Part shown: one piece after another, positions 1 through 8,218 of the stretch
Numbering within the stretch: position 1 is the first letter of the stretch
Layout of the letters: each line of letters begins with the position of its first letter
NCBI GenBank assembly: GCA_965197405.1
Contig: OZ240206.1
Location: forward strand, 992,001 to 1,056,000
DNA length: 64,000 bases
Source: G965197405 sp965197405
Lineage (GTDB): Bacteria; Chloroflexota; Dehalococcoidia; Lucifugimonadales; JAGWBF01
Direction of reading: 5' to 3'
Position numbers and translations under genes: made by a program
The notes under the pieces: model-generated
Told to the model about the DNA's origin: nothing
The model's input: the letters and a program-made list of their open reading frames with translations, nothing else
Databases searched by the model: none

Positions 1-1
1 G

Positions 2-250
2 GCCAACATGCTTCCCAGCGACTTTTTCCACAGCAACGTGTTCGTCGGCTTCCAGGAAGATGCCAGGGGCATAAAGGACCGGCACATCATAGGCGTAGAC
101 AATCTCGTGTGGGGTTCCGACTACCCCCACCAGGAGTCCACGTTCCCAAAGAGCAGACAGATTCTTGGCGAGATTCTGGCCGAGTGTACCGAGGAGGAGA
201 GGGCCAAAATCGCCGGTGAGAATGCCGCCAGACTATACCGCATTGACTAG
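2..250 (+). CDS. Amidohydrolase family protein, C-terminal part (5' end outside window)
   Basis: The reading frame is open to the first base of the window, so the ATG at position 8 is internal and not a start. The 82 visible residues carry the motif WGSDYPHQEST typical of the last strand of TIM-barrel amidohydrolase_2 (ACMSD-like) metal-dependent hydrolases or decarboxylases. It then ends with the usual helix CTEEERAKIAGENAARLY. The protein at 49775-50911 is a paralogue: over about 79 aligned C-terminal residues roughly 70 percent are identical, including LPSD-F-H-NVFVGFQED. Substrate unknown. A long repeat-filled non-coding stretch follows. Confidence 0.85.
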   Translation, partial: ANMLPSDFFHSNVFVGFQEDARGIKDRHIIGVDNLVWGSDYPHQESTFPKSRQILGEILAECTEEERAKIAGENAARLYRID

Positions 251-507
251 GCGACGGAGCTCCCTGGTCCCTCAATAGGGTGTTTACCGATAAGTGAATG
301 AATCACTAAATCCTGGCGCTTCTCCAATGTCACTCCCATGCTTCCGCAGGAGTGACGGGCGGGACGGGTTTAGATGTTTACTCACGAATCAGTAATAAGT
401 TCTCACAGCCGCTTACCTGTGACCCTTTCTGTCGCCACCTGTCCACCTGCCAGGTAGAGACAGGAAACCCATTCCCTTCTTGGGTGTGCTGTTGCCCAAG
501 CATTTTT

Positions 508-738
508 AGGGTGTGTTCACGTAAAGGAGCGCAGGGCGTCCCGAAATGACCGCGTCACGTCATTCCGAACGTAGTGAGGAATCTAAAGAGCCTCTTCACG
601 GTCATGGCGCCATTCCGGCGACGGACACACATAGCATCGCAGGACCGGCTTTATGGGCATGGACTTTAGATTCCTCAGTCGCTTCGCTCTTTCGGAATGA
701 CAGTGCGGGGGAGTGCCAAGGAAGCGTGAACACGCCCT
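508..738. repeat. MITE-like element, family A, core type E
   Basis: Terminal inverted repeats AGGGTGTGTTCACG (508-521) and CGTGAACACGCCCT (725-738) match at 13 of 14 positions. Inside lie the family A half-sites: CATTCCGAACGTAGTGAGGA on the left and its inverted counterpart ending TTTCGGAATGACA on the right. The core between the half-sites differs from the other copies in the window. No convincing gene lies between 251 and 1046; the rest of that gap is this element and the next one. Confidence 0.75.
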
Positions 739-790
739 AGATTCCTCACTCCGTTGGAAATAGCAGTTGGCCTTGCCAAGGCCGCGCAAG

Positions 791-996
791 AGGATGGAAA
801 TAGCGGCTGGACTTCCCTACCGTCACTCCCGCGAAGCCTGTCCCCGTGGAAACGGGGAGCGGGAGTCCGAGAAGTGCCAGATAGATACCCGCGAAAGCGG
901 GTATGACGAAGGCTATTTTCACAGCAATCGCCTATGGCCTCGCGAAGGCCAAGTAAGGGGATGAAAACCCTATTTTCATGGTAATGACGGGGGTGG
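791..996. repeat. Hairpin-rich dispersed repeat, family C
   Basis: Contains nested short palindromes (CACTCCCGCG...GCGGGAGT and ACCCGCGAAAGCGGGT). It is followed by TATGACGAAGGCTATTTTCA, a GGCCTCGCGAAGGCC hairpin, and the tail ATTTTCATGGTAATGAC. The same blocks recur near 4312, 8219, 13798, 21405, 29262 and 54174. Non-coding. Confidence 0.75.
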
Positions 997-1046
997 GCCG
1001 CAATCGGTTTTTAAACACTCTCTAAAGAGCTAATGGGAGATGGAGG

Positions 1047-1517
1047 ATGCGAATACCGGGCAGGAAACGAAGCCTATCCCCGGACGGATGCGGCATCAGG
1101 GCCGGTCAGTTTGCCGAAGCGGTCAGGGACAACGACATGGTTGCAGCCTGGGATATGCTGTCCAGGGAATCCCGGGGCCTCCGTCAGGGCATCTGGGGAA
1201 CGCAAAAGGCCATTGACCTCCAGGTGGTCTACCGGGCCGCCCATGACCCCCGTCACCCCATGTTTGCCCTCATGGCGGAGGACCTCCGAGAGGCGATACT
1301 CAAGCTCTGGCCCCTTGAGGACCTGACGGACCTGGGCGTCGCCCCCACAAGCTATATTGACGATTATCATGCCTTTGCCTTCCTCCCCTTTGGCGTTACA
1401 AAAGACCAACAGGTGATGCCCAAGAGCGCTATGATGCCGGGGCTGGTCATACCCATGTTCCTCGAGGACGGGGAATGGAGGGTAGACCTTCCGGGATGGC
1501 GTTTCGCCTGGCAGTGA
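1047..1517 (+). CDS. Hypothetical protein, possibly NTF2-like
   Basis: A 156-residue protein not recognised as a known family. The start is preceded by GGGAGATGGAGG, a usable ribosome-binding site. The N-terminal part is basic and then helical (AGQFAEAVRDNDMVAAWDML). The C-terminus ends in FLEDGEWRVDLPGWRF, a pattern often seen at the end of small NTF2-like or DUF4878-type domains, where a conserved glycine-tryptophan strand closes the sheet. That assignment is inference only. No signal peptide or membrane segment is evident. It stands alone between repeats and convergent rsmG. Confidence 0.6.
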   Translation: MRIPGRKRSLSPDGCGIRAGQFAEAVRDNDMVAAWDMLSRESRGLRQGIWGTQKAIDLQVVYRAAHDPRHPMFALMAEDLREAILKLWPLEDLTDLGVAPTSYIDDYHAFAFLPFGVTKDQQVMPKSAMMPGLVIPMFLEDGEWRVDLPGWRFAWQ

Positions 1518-1582
1518 GCGGGCCTTGCCCAAAGCCCCATTTCTCCGCAGGGCATGGTCCCGTTGAGAGTTGCATCCGGTAG

Positions 1583-2317
1583 CTACAGGGGGTGCTTTGC
1601 GGGGAGGCCGGGGCGGCGAGGGAATTTCGCAGGGGTGGGCTTCACTTTATCCACCACCACCAGGGACCTGTCATCCCTCAGCCCCTCCAGGTCCACACCC
1701 CTCGTCTCACGAATCCTGCCGCCCAGGACCTCCATAGCGTGCAGCGAGGCCACCACCTCCGAGCTGAGGTCTCCCTTCTTGTGGGTTATTACATTCCCTC
1801 CCACCCGGCAAAACGGCAGGGTGAACTCCATCAATACTCGCATTGGAGCTACACCCCTGGAGAGCACAACGTCGAAGCTCTCCCGAAGGTCGGGGTTGAT
1901 GGCCAGGTTCTCGGAGCGCCCCGTGTATACTTCCACCTCATCGAGTCCCAGGGCCTTCACCAGATGCGTTAGAAAGGCGGTCTTCTTGGCTACCGAGTCC
2001 AGCAGGGCCAGGTGCATCCCAGGGAAAGCCACCTTGAGGGGAATACCCGGGAAGCCTCCGCCGGAGCCTATATCCATCACCCTGCCCTGGGCCTTGACCC
2101 TATCGGAGATGACCAGGGACGCGGTGAGGGAGTCCAGGAAGTGCTTGAGCTGGGTCTCCTCGTAGTTGACGATAGCCGTGAGGTTCATGCGCCGGTTCCA
2201 GGACTTTAGCTCCGCGTAGTATTCTTCGAACTTCTCGATCTGTTCAGGAGTAAGGCGGAGGTTAAGCCCTGCGACGCCCTTTAAGAGTAGGTCCATGCTC
2301 TCGGCCATCCAGCGCAT
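1583..2317 (-). CDS. rsmG: 16S rRNA (guanine-527-N7) methyltransferase RsmG (GidB)
   Basis: RsmG uses S-adenosylmethionine to methylate N7 of G527 in 16S rRNA. The sequence shows the family's N-terminal helix (LTPEQIEKFEEYYAELKSWN), the motif MNLTAI, the SAM-binding loop DIGSGGGFPGIPL at residues 82-94, and the later motif VLSRGVAPM. Length (244 residues) is normal. The start is uncertain: ATG codons at residues 1, 4 and 8 are all possible, and a TATAAT overlaps the first, so the downstream ATG at 2296 may be the real one. It stands alone, without the gidA (mnmG) partner seen in many bacteria. Confidence 0.95.
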   Translation of the reverse strand: MRWMAESMDLLLKGVAGLNLRLTPEQIEKFEEYYAELKSWNRRMNLTAIVNYEETQLKHFLDSLTASLVISDRVKAQGRVMDIGSGGGFPGIPLKVAFPGMHLALLDSVAKKTAFLTHLVKALGLDEVEVYTGRSENLAINPDLRESFDVVLSRGVAPMRVLMEFTLPFCRVGGNVITHKKGDLSSEVVASLHAMEVLGGRIRETRGVDLEGLRDDRSLVVVDKVKPTPAKFPRRPGLPAKHPL

Positions 2318-2362
2318 TATATCATCATACCACCGGAGAGCGCCCAGCCCTCCGGGATATTA

Positions 2363-2514
2363 CAGGGTCTTTCAATTCTCACGCTAGGTCAGGCCCCCGC
2401 CGCGTGTCATTCCGAGCGCAGCGAGGAATCTGAAATGCTTGGATAGCAGCACGCCTAAGAAGGCAAGGACTTTAGACCCCTCGCTCCGCTCGGGGTGACA
2501 ATTGAATGGCCCTG
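2363..2514. repeat. MITE-like element, family A, core type C
   Basis: The clearest full copy. Ends CAGGGTCTTTCAATTCTCA (2363-2381) and TGACAATTGAATGGCCCTG (2496-2514) are inverted repeats matching at 16 of 19 positions. Inner half-sites GTCATTCCGAGCGCAGCGAG and CCCCTCGCTCCGCTCGGGGT flank a core containing TAGCAGCACGCCTAAGAAGG, shared with the copy at 2979. Confidence 0.8.
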
Positions 2515-2640
2515 GGGATATTGGGATATTTGACACGGATTACCCCTAGCCGTAGAATTAGGGCAAATGCAGCTACAACAGGTCGTTTCCCGGAGGGGTG
2601 TCCCAAGCCAGGAATTGACTTCAGACTTAGGGGGTAGGCT

Positions 2641-2877
2641 ATGGCAACCAAGGCGTTTATTCTCATAGAAACTGCCGTGGGCAAAACCAGAGAGGTAGCC
2701 AATACCCTCAGAAGCGTTGGGGGAATACAGACGGTGGACGTGGTGACCGGGCCTTACGACGTTATCGCCGTCATAGATGCCGCAGATATAAACGTTATGG
2801 GCACCCTGGTGACGGAGAAACTTCACACCATCAGCGGGGTGGTGAGGACAGTCACCTGCGTGGCGGTGGGCAGCTAG
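2641..2877 (+). CDS. Lrp/AsnC-type RAM (ligand-binding) domain protein
   Basis: A 78-residue stand-alone RAM domain (AsnC_trans_reg), the small-molecule-binding and oligomerising half of Lrp/AsnC regulators, without the DNA-binding helix-turn-helix. The fold signature is clear: AFILIETAVGKTREVANTLR, then GGIQTVDVVTGPYDVIAVID, then the last strand VVRTVTCVAV. Stand-alone RAM proteins can bind amino acids or modulate full-length partners; which applies here is unknown. A GGGGGT sequence lies just before the ATG. It lies alone between two family A repeats. Confidence 0.9.
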   Translation: MATKAFILIETAVGKTREVANTLRSVGGIQTVDVVTGPYDVIAVIDAADINVMGTLVTEKLHTISGVVRTVTCVAVGS

Positions 2878-2978
2878 CACGGTATCCAAACTTCATCTGC
2901 GTCATGGCCGGACCAGGGCCTTTCGGTTCTCGTGGACTATCTTTCAAGGTGTTCAAAAACCAATTGCAATCCATCCCT

Positions 2979-3083
2979 GTCATTCCGAGCGCAGCGAGGA
3001 ATCTAAAACGCTTGGGCAACAGCACGCCCAAGAAGGCAAGAGATTTAGGCCCTTCGCTGTCGCTCAGGGTGACAATGAAAAGG
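2979..3083. repeat. Family A repeat, core type C (partial)
   Basis: Half-sites GTCATTCCGAGCGCAGCGAG and CAGGGTGACAATGAAAAGG flank a core with CAACAGCACGCCCAAGAAGG, the same core as at 2363-2514. The left outer end is degenerate. The repeat ends about 45 bases before the acyl-CoA dehydrogenase start. Confidence 0.7.
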
Positions 3084-3127
3084 CGCGGATGGCCGGACTC
3101 CTTTCCTAGCTAAGGAGGCAATTCACT

Positions 3128-4303
3128 ATGGACTTCAGATTCTCTCCCGAAGATGACGCGTTTCGTCAGGAGCTACAGGGATTCTTGAGAGAAGAGCTAC
3201 CCGCCGACTGGGAGGGACGGGGCAGGTGGGCCGAGGAGGCCGACTGGGAGATGACCCGTCTGATGCGTAAGAAGCTGGCCCAGAAGGGCTGGTTGACCAT
3301 GCACTGGCCGGAGGAGTACGGCGGGCAGGGGACTACGCCGGTGCGGTCCGCCCTCTTCAACGAAGAGATGTCCTACAACAGAGCGCCGGGCCGGGATATT
3401 TTCGGCGTGAGGATGCTGGCCCCCACCCTGATGATCTACGGCACCGAAGAGCAGAAGCAGACCTTTCTGACGCCGGTGGCCAGGGGCGAGGTCCAATGGT
3501 GCCAGGGCTACAGCGAGCCGGGGTCGGGGTCGGACCTGGCGTCCCTCCAGACCCGCGCCGTGTCCGACGGCGACGACTACGTGATTAACGGCAGCAAGAT
3601 ATGGACGACCATGGCCCACACCGCCGACTGGATTATGGTGCTGGCCCGGACGGACCCCGACGCGGCAAAGCACCGGGGCATAAGCTTTATACTGGTGGAC
3701 ATGAAAACGCCGGGTGTCTCCGTACAACCCATATACAATATGTCCGGGGGCCACGATTTCAACCAAGTGTTCTTCGATAACGTCAGGGTCCCCAAGAGGA
3801 ACCTGGTCGGGGAGGAGAACAGGGGCTGGTACGTGGGGGTGACGCTCCTGGACTTCGAGCGCTCCGGCATAGACTACTCGGCCACCTCCCGGAGACTCCT
3901 CAGCGAGCTGGCGGACTACGCCCGGAACACCAGGAGCAACGGCGCTCCCGTCGCCAAGGACCCGCAGGTGAGGAACATGCTGGCGGAGCGCTACATAGAG
4001 GCGGAGACCTCCCGCCTCTTGGCCTATGGGGTGGCCTGGATGCAGGGCCAGGGGCTTGTCCCCAACAAAGAGGCCTCCATGAGCAAGGTGTTCGGGTCGG
4101 AGACCCTCCAGCGAGTCACCTCCACAGGCATGGAAATCCTGGGCCTCTACGGCCAGCTGCGCCCCGGGGACAAGTGGGCGCCTCTCAACGGGCGGGTCCC
4201 GGAAAACTGGATGTTCAGCTTCTCCCACACCATCGCGGCCGGCACCTCGGAGGTGCAGCGCAACATAATCGCCTCCAGGGGGTTGGGGCTGCCCAGGGGC
4301 TAA
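3128..4303 (+). CDS. Acyl-CoA dehydrogenase (FadE-like)
   Basis: A flavoprotein of the acyl-CoA dehydrogenase family, 391 residues, preceded by a strong AAGGAGG site. It oxidises an acyl-CoA thioester at the alpha-beta bond, passing electrons to ETF. Visible features are the N-terminal helical domain (residues 1-115, with WPEEYGGQG), the middle beta domain with QGYSEPGSGSDLASL and INGSKIWTT, and the C-terminal helical domain ending AGTSEVQRNIIASRGLGL, which helps bind FAD. The sequence style resembles the larger subunit of heteromeric steroid or side-chain dehydrogenases (FadE29 type), so the enzyme at 7073 may be a partner. Substrate unknown. Confidence 0.93.
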   Translation: MDFRFSPEDDAFRQELQGFLREELPADWEGRGRWAEEADWEMTRLMRKKLAQKGWLTMHWPEEYGGQGTTPVRSALFNEEMSYNRAPGRDIFGVRMLAPTLMIYGTEEQKQTFLTPVARGEVQWCQGYSEPGSGSDLASLQTRAVSDGDDYVINGSKIWTTMAHTADWIMVLARTDPDAAKHRGISFILVDMKTPGVSVQPIYNMSGGHDFNQVFFDNVRVPKRNLVGEENRGWYVGVTLLDFERSGIDYSATSRRLLSELADYARNTRSNGAPVAKDPQVRNMLAERYIEAETSRLLAYGVAWMQGQGLVPNKEASMSKVFGSETLQRVTSTGMEILGLYGQLRPGDKWAPLNGRVPENWMFSFSHTIAAGTSEVQRNIIASRGLGLPRG

Positions 4304-4311
4304 GAAATCGC

Positions 4312-4452
4312 TATGGCTTTTATAGGGCCACGTAAGAGGATGAAAATGGCGGCTGGATTTTCCCAGCCGTCACTCCCGCGAAAGCGGGAGTCCAGAAGTA
4401 CCAGATAGATTCCCGCTTGCGCGGGAAAGACAGTCGAGCATTTTCACAATGT
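4312..4452. repeat. Hairpin-rich dispersed repeat, family C
   Basis: Starts with GGCCACGTAAGAGGATGAAA and contains the palindrome CACTCCCGCGAAAGCGGGAG followed by TCCCGCTTGCGCGGGA, then ends in a CATTTTCACA tail. It fills the gap between the acyl-CoA dehydrogenase and the VOC gene. Confidence 0.75.
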
Positions 4453-4483
4453 GATACCCATCATTGAGCCAGGGAGGATGTAA

Positions 4484-4846
4484 ATGCCCCAGGAGATACA
4501 CTTCGACATTCCCATAGACCAGCCGGAGCGGGCCGAGCAGTTTTACAGCAAGCTCTTTGGCTGGACCATGCAGAAGGTCCCGGTACCGAACATGGAATAC
4601 TGGGTTATCCGCGCCAGCGAGGGCGACGCGCTGGGCGGGCTGATCAAGCGGACGGCCTCGGACCAGTCCACGGTCAACTATTACACGGTCCCGTCCATAG
4701 ACGAGGCCCTTCGCAGCGTGAGCGAGCTGGGCGGGAGTGTGAGCGTCCCCAAGACGGCCATACCCCATGTGGGCTACAACGCCCAGTGCACCGACACCGA
4801 GGGGAACACCTTTGGACTATGGGAGAACGACCGCAACGCCAGATAG
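4484..4846 (+). CDS. VOC family (glyoxalase/bleomycin-resistance fold) protein
   Basis: A 120-residue single-domain vicinal-oxygen-chelate protein preceded by GGGAGG. It shows the beta-alpha-beta repeats of the fold: IHFDIPIDQPERAEQFYSKLFGW, the strand YYTVPSIDEALRSV, and the end DTEGNTFGLWE, where a metal-binding glutamate normally sits. An N-terminal histidine (IHFDI) is also in the usual ligand position. VOC proteins include dioxygenases, lyases and resistance proteins, and nothing here fixes the substrate. It lies upstream of sigZ and arsM, with a repeat between. Confidence 0.88.
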   Translation: MPQEIHFDIPIDQPERAEQFYSKLFGWTMQKVPVPNMEYWVIRASEGDALGGLIKRTASDQSTVNYYTVPSIDEALRSVSELGGSVSVPKTAIPHVGYNAQCTDTEGNTFGLWENDRNAR

Positions 4847-4921
4847 CCCCGCGCCAGGGCAATCGCATCAGAAATAACGCCTACGTCACTCCCGTCTGTC
4901 TGCGTGCGAACGCGTACAGGC

Positions 4922-5085
4922 AGGCCCCCGCCTCGTGTCATTTCGAACGGAGCGAAGCGGAGTGAGGAATCTAAAAAGGTGCCTAACAAAAACCGAAGTC
5001 AAGACAATATCGGCCAAAACAGGGCCGCGGACAGCCAGGACTTTAGACCCCTCGCTCCGCTCGGGGTGGCAATGAAAAGACCCTG
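4922..5085. repeat. Family A repeat, core type A, overlapping the sigZ start
   Basis: Begins AGGCCCCCGCCTCGTGTCAT, has half-sites ending GAGGAATCTAAA and starting TTTAGACCCCTCGCTCCGC, and the core CCGAAGTCAAGACAATATCG. The right end GGGGTGGCAATGAAAAGACC contains the ATG of sigZ at 5072, so the element supplies the initiation region of the gene. Confidence 0.75.
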
Positions 5086-5659
5086 CAATCTCAGCACCAC
5101 TGCAATTTGGGAGGAGTTCAGCGACCGCCTGCGTCGCTTCATCCTCAAACGCGTCCAGCAGGAGCAGGATGCGGATGACATCCTCCAGGACGTTTTCTAC
5201 AAGATTCACGACAGCGTCCATAATCTCAAGGACGGGGATAAGCTGGAGTCCTGGATTTACCAGATTACCCGGAATGCCGTCGTTGACCATTACCGCCGCA
5301 GGGCAAAATCCCTCACCGACGTGTCGAAGATACCCGATGTCGCGGGGGAGGATGTTGCCGCCGCAGGTATGGATGACTTGAATGAGGATGTATCCGCGTG
5401 CATCAGGCCAATGATCGCCGATTTGCCCGAAAAATACAGGCAGGCCATCCTTCTGACCGAGTACGAGGAGATGACCCAGAAAGAGCTGGCGGAGAACCTT
5501 GGCCTGTCCCTATCCGGAGCCAAGTCGAGGGTGCAGCGTGCAAGAGGAAGGCTTAAGGACATGCTCCTGGCATGCTGTCACTTTGAGTTCGACCGGCTTG
5601 GCAACATAACCGACTACCAGCCCAGGGAAGGGTCCTGCCGCCAATGCTCCGGCGATTGA
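5072..5659 (+). CDS. sigZ: RNA polymerase sigma factor, SigZ-like ECF
   Basis: A 195-residue ECF-type sigma factor of the SigZ group. Region 2 is seen at residues 32-72 (DADDILQDVFYKIH, then ESWIYQITRNAVVDHYRRR) and region 4 at about 135-170 (MTQKELAENLGLSLSGAKSRVQRAR, helix-turn-helix for the -35 element). The C-terminal tail with LLACCHFEFDRLGN and two further cysteines is characteristic of SigZ and could bind metal or sense redox state. The ATG at 5072 is chosen because upstream sequence is dispersed repeat. No anti-sigma gene is visible nearby. It precedes arsM by 121 bases in the same direction, so control of arsM is a reasonable guess. Confidence 0.92.
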   Translation: MKRPCNLSTTAIWEEFSDRLRRFILKRVQQEQDADDILQDVFYKIHDSVHNLKDGDKLESWIYQITRNAVVDHYRRRAKSLTDVSKIPDVAGEDVAAAGMDDLNEDVSACIRPMIADLPEKYRQAILLTEYEEMTQKELAENLGLSLSGAKSRVQRARGRLKDMLLACCHFEFDRLGNITDYQPREGSCRQCSGD

Positions 5660-5780
5660 TCTGAAGTGTGATTCGAAGGCTGATTTTGCGTCCTTTTTGC
5701 CGGGCCTCCGTCTATATATTTGGAGGGCCTGGAAAGGCCCCAGAGAGCCAAACCAAATCCGGTCATATAGGAGGAGAATC

Positions 5781-6557
5781 ATGGCGGGCGACTCGGAAGA
5801 AATCAAGCGGTTGGTAAGAGAGAGCTACGGGGCCAGGGCCAAGGGAGTCATCGAGCTTACCCCGGTCCAGAATACCGGAGGAGCCGATATAAGTTGCTGC
5901 GACCCGGGCTGCTGCGGTCCGGCAGACCTAGACAGGGCCCTGCAAATCTACAGCGAGGGCCAGCTTGCCGGGCTTCCCGCCGAAGCGGTGGCGGCCTCGG
6001 CGGGCTGCGGCAACCCGACCGCCCTGGCCGGTCTCCAACGAGGCGAAAGGGTGCTGGACCTGGGCTCCGGCGGCGGTATAGATTGCTTCATGGCGGCCCA
6101 ACAGGTGGGCGAAGCCGGCCACGTCATAGGGTTGGACATGACCCCGGACATGCTGGGACTGGCCCGGACCAACCAGGCCAAGCTGGGGTTGACCAACGTG
6201 GAGTTCATCCAGGGGGAGATAGAGGATATACCCATCCCGGACGCCAGCGTGAACGTGGTTATCTCCAACTGTGTGGTCGTGCTGTCCCCGGACAAGGACG
6301 CCGTTTTCCAGGAGGTCTTCCGAGTGCTGACCCCGGGAGGGCGGGTACACATCTCCGACATGATGGCCCTTGGCCCCGAAGGACCGGCGCGGACCGACCC
6401 GGAAGCGTGGACGTCCTGCATCGCGGGGGCTGAAGACCGGGGATCGTACTCCGACCGGTTGCTGAATGCCGGGTTCGTGAATATAGAAATCACCGAAGAA
6501 GAGGTCCACTTCGACGACGTGGTCAGCGTGAAGGTGGTGGCCCGGAAGCCGGCCTAG
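5781..6557 (+). CDS. arsM: Arsenite S-adenosylmethyltransferase ArsM
   Basis: ArsM methylates trivalent arsenic using SAM, giving mono- to trimethylated arsenicals. The start at 5781 follows AGGAGG; 258 residues. The SAM motif VLDLGSGGGIDCF is at residues 91-103. Cysteines important for As(III) binding in this family are present: the ISNC motif (Cys164) and SCIAGAED (Cys213), plus Cys76 in SAGCGNP. An N-terminal cluster SCCDPGCCGP (residues 38-47) is common in bacterial ArsM. The gene follows sigZ in the same direction. No arsR, arsB or arsC is seen nearby, so this would be a methylation-only arsenic response unless other ars genes lie elsewhere. Confidence 0.95.
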   Translation: MAGDSEEIKRLVRESYGARAKGVIELTPVQNTGGADISCCDPGCCGPADLDRALQIYSEGQLAGLPAEAVAASAGCGNPTALAGLQRGERVLDLGSGGGIDCFMAAQQVGEAGHVIGLDMTPDMLGLARTNQAKLGLTNVEFIQGEIEDIPIPDASVNVVISNCVVVLSPDKDAVFQEVFRVLTPGGRVHISDMMALGPEGPARTDPEAWTSCIAGAEDRGSYSDRLLNAGFVNIEITEEEVHFDDVVSVKVVARKPA

Positions 6558-6588
6558 TCCCCCTGTCCGGCTGCAAAATGGCGGCGCC

Positions 6589-6685
6589 TTTTCATCCTCG
6601 ACGTTAGGTGAATACAGGCCCCCATCGCTCCGTCTGGCTCGCAGACAGCGTGCCATTCTGAGGAGCAGAGCGACGAATGGTCTAG
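6589..6685. repeat. Degenerate family A repeat
   Basis: Starts with TTTTCATCCTCGACGTTAGG and TGAATACAGGCCCCC, the usual left end of the long family A copies. It then decays into TGCCATTCTGAGGAGCAGAG. The right half is not recognisable. Confidence 0.55.
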
Positions 6686-6789
6686 GGGGATTATGAACAG
6701 GTTCACTAATCCTGATATGGTTGTATCTGGGATACCGCGCTTGGTGGACTCATCCAGAGGTCCCCTGGATATTATAGGGAGAGAGACCA

Positions 6790-6957
6790 ATGGCTGTAAG
6801 TAACAGCGAACGCATAGCACGGTTGGAAGGTATCATTGAAGAGTTGCGCAACCGGATGAACTCCATCGAGAATCGGATGAACGTCCAGATAGGGCTGACC
6901 GTCGCTATGTGGGTAAGTCTCGGAGGCCTGATTGTAACGTTGCTCCTCAGGCAGTAA
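6790..6957 (+). CDS. Small membrane protein with coiled coil (55 residues)
   Basis: A short gene of 55 residues starting after AGGGAGAGAGACC. The N-terminal half is a heptad-patterned amphipathic helix (ERIARLEGIIEELRNRMNSI, then ENRMN). The C-terminal half is hydrophobic (IGLTVAMWVSLGGLIVTLLL) and long enough for one membrane span, ending RQ. This is the layout of small tail-anchored coiled-coil proteins; no specific function can be given. It lies between arsM and an acyl-CoA dehydrogenase. Confidence 0.75.
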   Translation: MAVSNSERIARLEGIIEELRNRMNSIENRMNVQIGLTVAMWVSLGGLIVTLLLRQ

Positions 6958-7072
6958 TAGTAGACATCATCGGCGAGGTGTGGTGGGTTGTAAAGACACC
7001 GAGAAAGGGGCCTCGTACTTCAGAGACCTCAAAGGAAGACAGGACCGGGACAGGCAAATCTAGGAGGGTTGT

Positions 7073-8215
7073 ATGGACCTGGGATTCGACGAGACCCAGC
7101 AGATGTTGAAGAACAGCGCCAGGGAGTTCCTGGCCCAGGAGTGCCAGCACACCTTGGTGCGGGCCATGGAGGAGGACGAGAAGGGCTATTCGCCGGAGCT
7201 ATGGCAACAGATGGTAGACTTGGGGTGGAACGGTCTGGCTTTCCCCGAGGAGTACGGCGGCACCGGCGGCAGCTTCCTGGACCTGGCAGTGCTGGTCGAG
7301 GAGATGGGCAGGGCGCTTGTGCCCGGCCCCTTCTTCTCCACCGTCGTCCTGGGAGGGCTGACGGTCCTGGACGCAGGCAGCGACGCCCAGAAGCAGGAAC
7401 TCCTCGCCAATATATGTGAGGGGCAGACAATCATGACCCTGGCGCTGACCGAGGCCAGCGCCACCTTCCAGCCCTGGGGCGTCCAGGTCCAGGCCAAGCG
7501 CGACGGTGACGATTACGTCATCAATGGCGCCAAGCTCTTCGTTCCCGACGCCCACGTGTCCGACGTCATGCTGGTGGCAGCCTGCACCTCCGAGGGCGGC
7601 GGTGACAGTGATGGCAGCAGCGGAATAACCGTCTTCCTCGTCCCCGGCAACAGCCAGGGCATAACGGCGACCCCCCTCAGCACCCTTGCTTCAGATAAGC
7701 AGTGCGAGGTTGTTTTCAAGGACGTGAAGGTCCCGGCCAACGATGTACTGGGAGAGGTAGGCGGGGGATGGCCCATTGTCGAGAGGGCGCTGGAGAGGGC
7801 CGCAGCCGCCAAGTGCGTGGAAATGCTGGGCGGCGCCGAGGCGGTCCTGGATATGACCGTGGAATACGCCAAGCAGAGGGTACAGTTTGGGCGTCCTGTC
7901 GGCAGCTTCCAGGCCGTCCAGCACCACTGCGCCGACATAGCCACCGAGGTGGAATGCTCACGCTACATGGCCTATCAGGCTGCATGGCGGGTGTCCGAGG
8001 GGCTTCCGGCGGCCACGGAGGTGTCTATGGCTAAGGTATGGGTCAGCCAGGCTTACAGAAGGGTCTGCGCCATCGCGCACCAGAGCCACGGAGCCATAGG
8101 CTTTACCAAGGAACACAACCTCCAGCTATACACTCGCCGGGCCAGGGCCCAGGAGACTGCCTTCGGCGGGGCCGGCTCTCACAAAGAGCTGGTGGCCCAG
8201 GCCCTTGGCATATGA
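7073..8215 (+). CDS. Acyl-CoA dehydrogenase (second, FadE28-like)
   Basis: A 380-residue acyl-CoA dehydrogenase preceded by AGGAGGGTTGT. The N-terminal helical domain contains FPEEYGGTGGSFLDLAVLVE. The middle domain has TLALTEASATFQPWGVQVQA and YVINGAKLFVPDAHVSDVM. The C-terminal domain has YAKQRVQFGRPVGSFQAVQH and HGAIGFTKEHNLQLYTRRAR. It differs clearly from the enzyme at 3128 and resembles the small subunit type of two-subunit dehydrogenases (FadE28 and relatives). A heteromeric pair split by the VOC/sigZ/arsM block is possible but is inference. Substrate unknown; likely a ring or branched side-chain acyl-CoA. Confidence 0.93.
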   Translation: MDLGFDETQQMLKNSAREFLAQECQHTLVRAMEEDEKGYSPELWQQMVDLGWNGLAFPEEYGGTGGSFLDLAVLVEEMGRALVPGPFFSTVVLGGLTVLDAGSDAQKQELLANICEGQTIMTLALTEASATFQPWGVQVQAKRDGDDYVINGAKLFVPDAHVSDVMLVAACTSEGGGDSDGSSGITVFLVPGNSQGITATPLSTLASDKQCEVVFKDVKVPANDVLGEVGGGWPIVERALERAAAAKCVEMLGGAEAVLDMTVEYAKQRVQFGRPVGSFQAVQHHCADIATEVECSRYMAYQAAWRVSEGLPAATEVSMAKVWVSQAYRRVCAIAHQSHGAIGFTKEHNLQLYTRRARAQETAFGGAGSHKELVAQALGI

Positions 8216-8218
8216 CGT

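Noticed and set aside
352..1326. Several short open frames in the first kilobase
   Set aside because: They run through dispersed repeats or, at 1033-1326, shadow the gene at 1047, and show no recognisable protein features.
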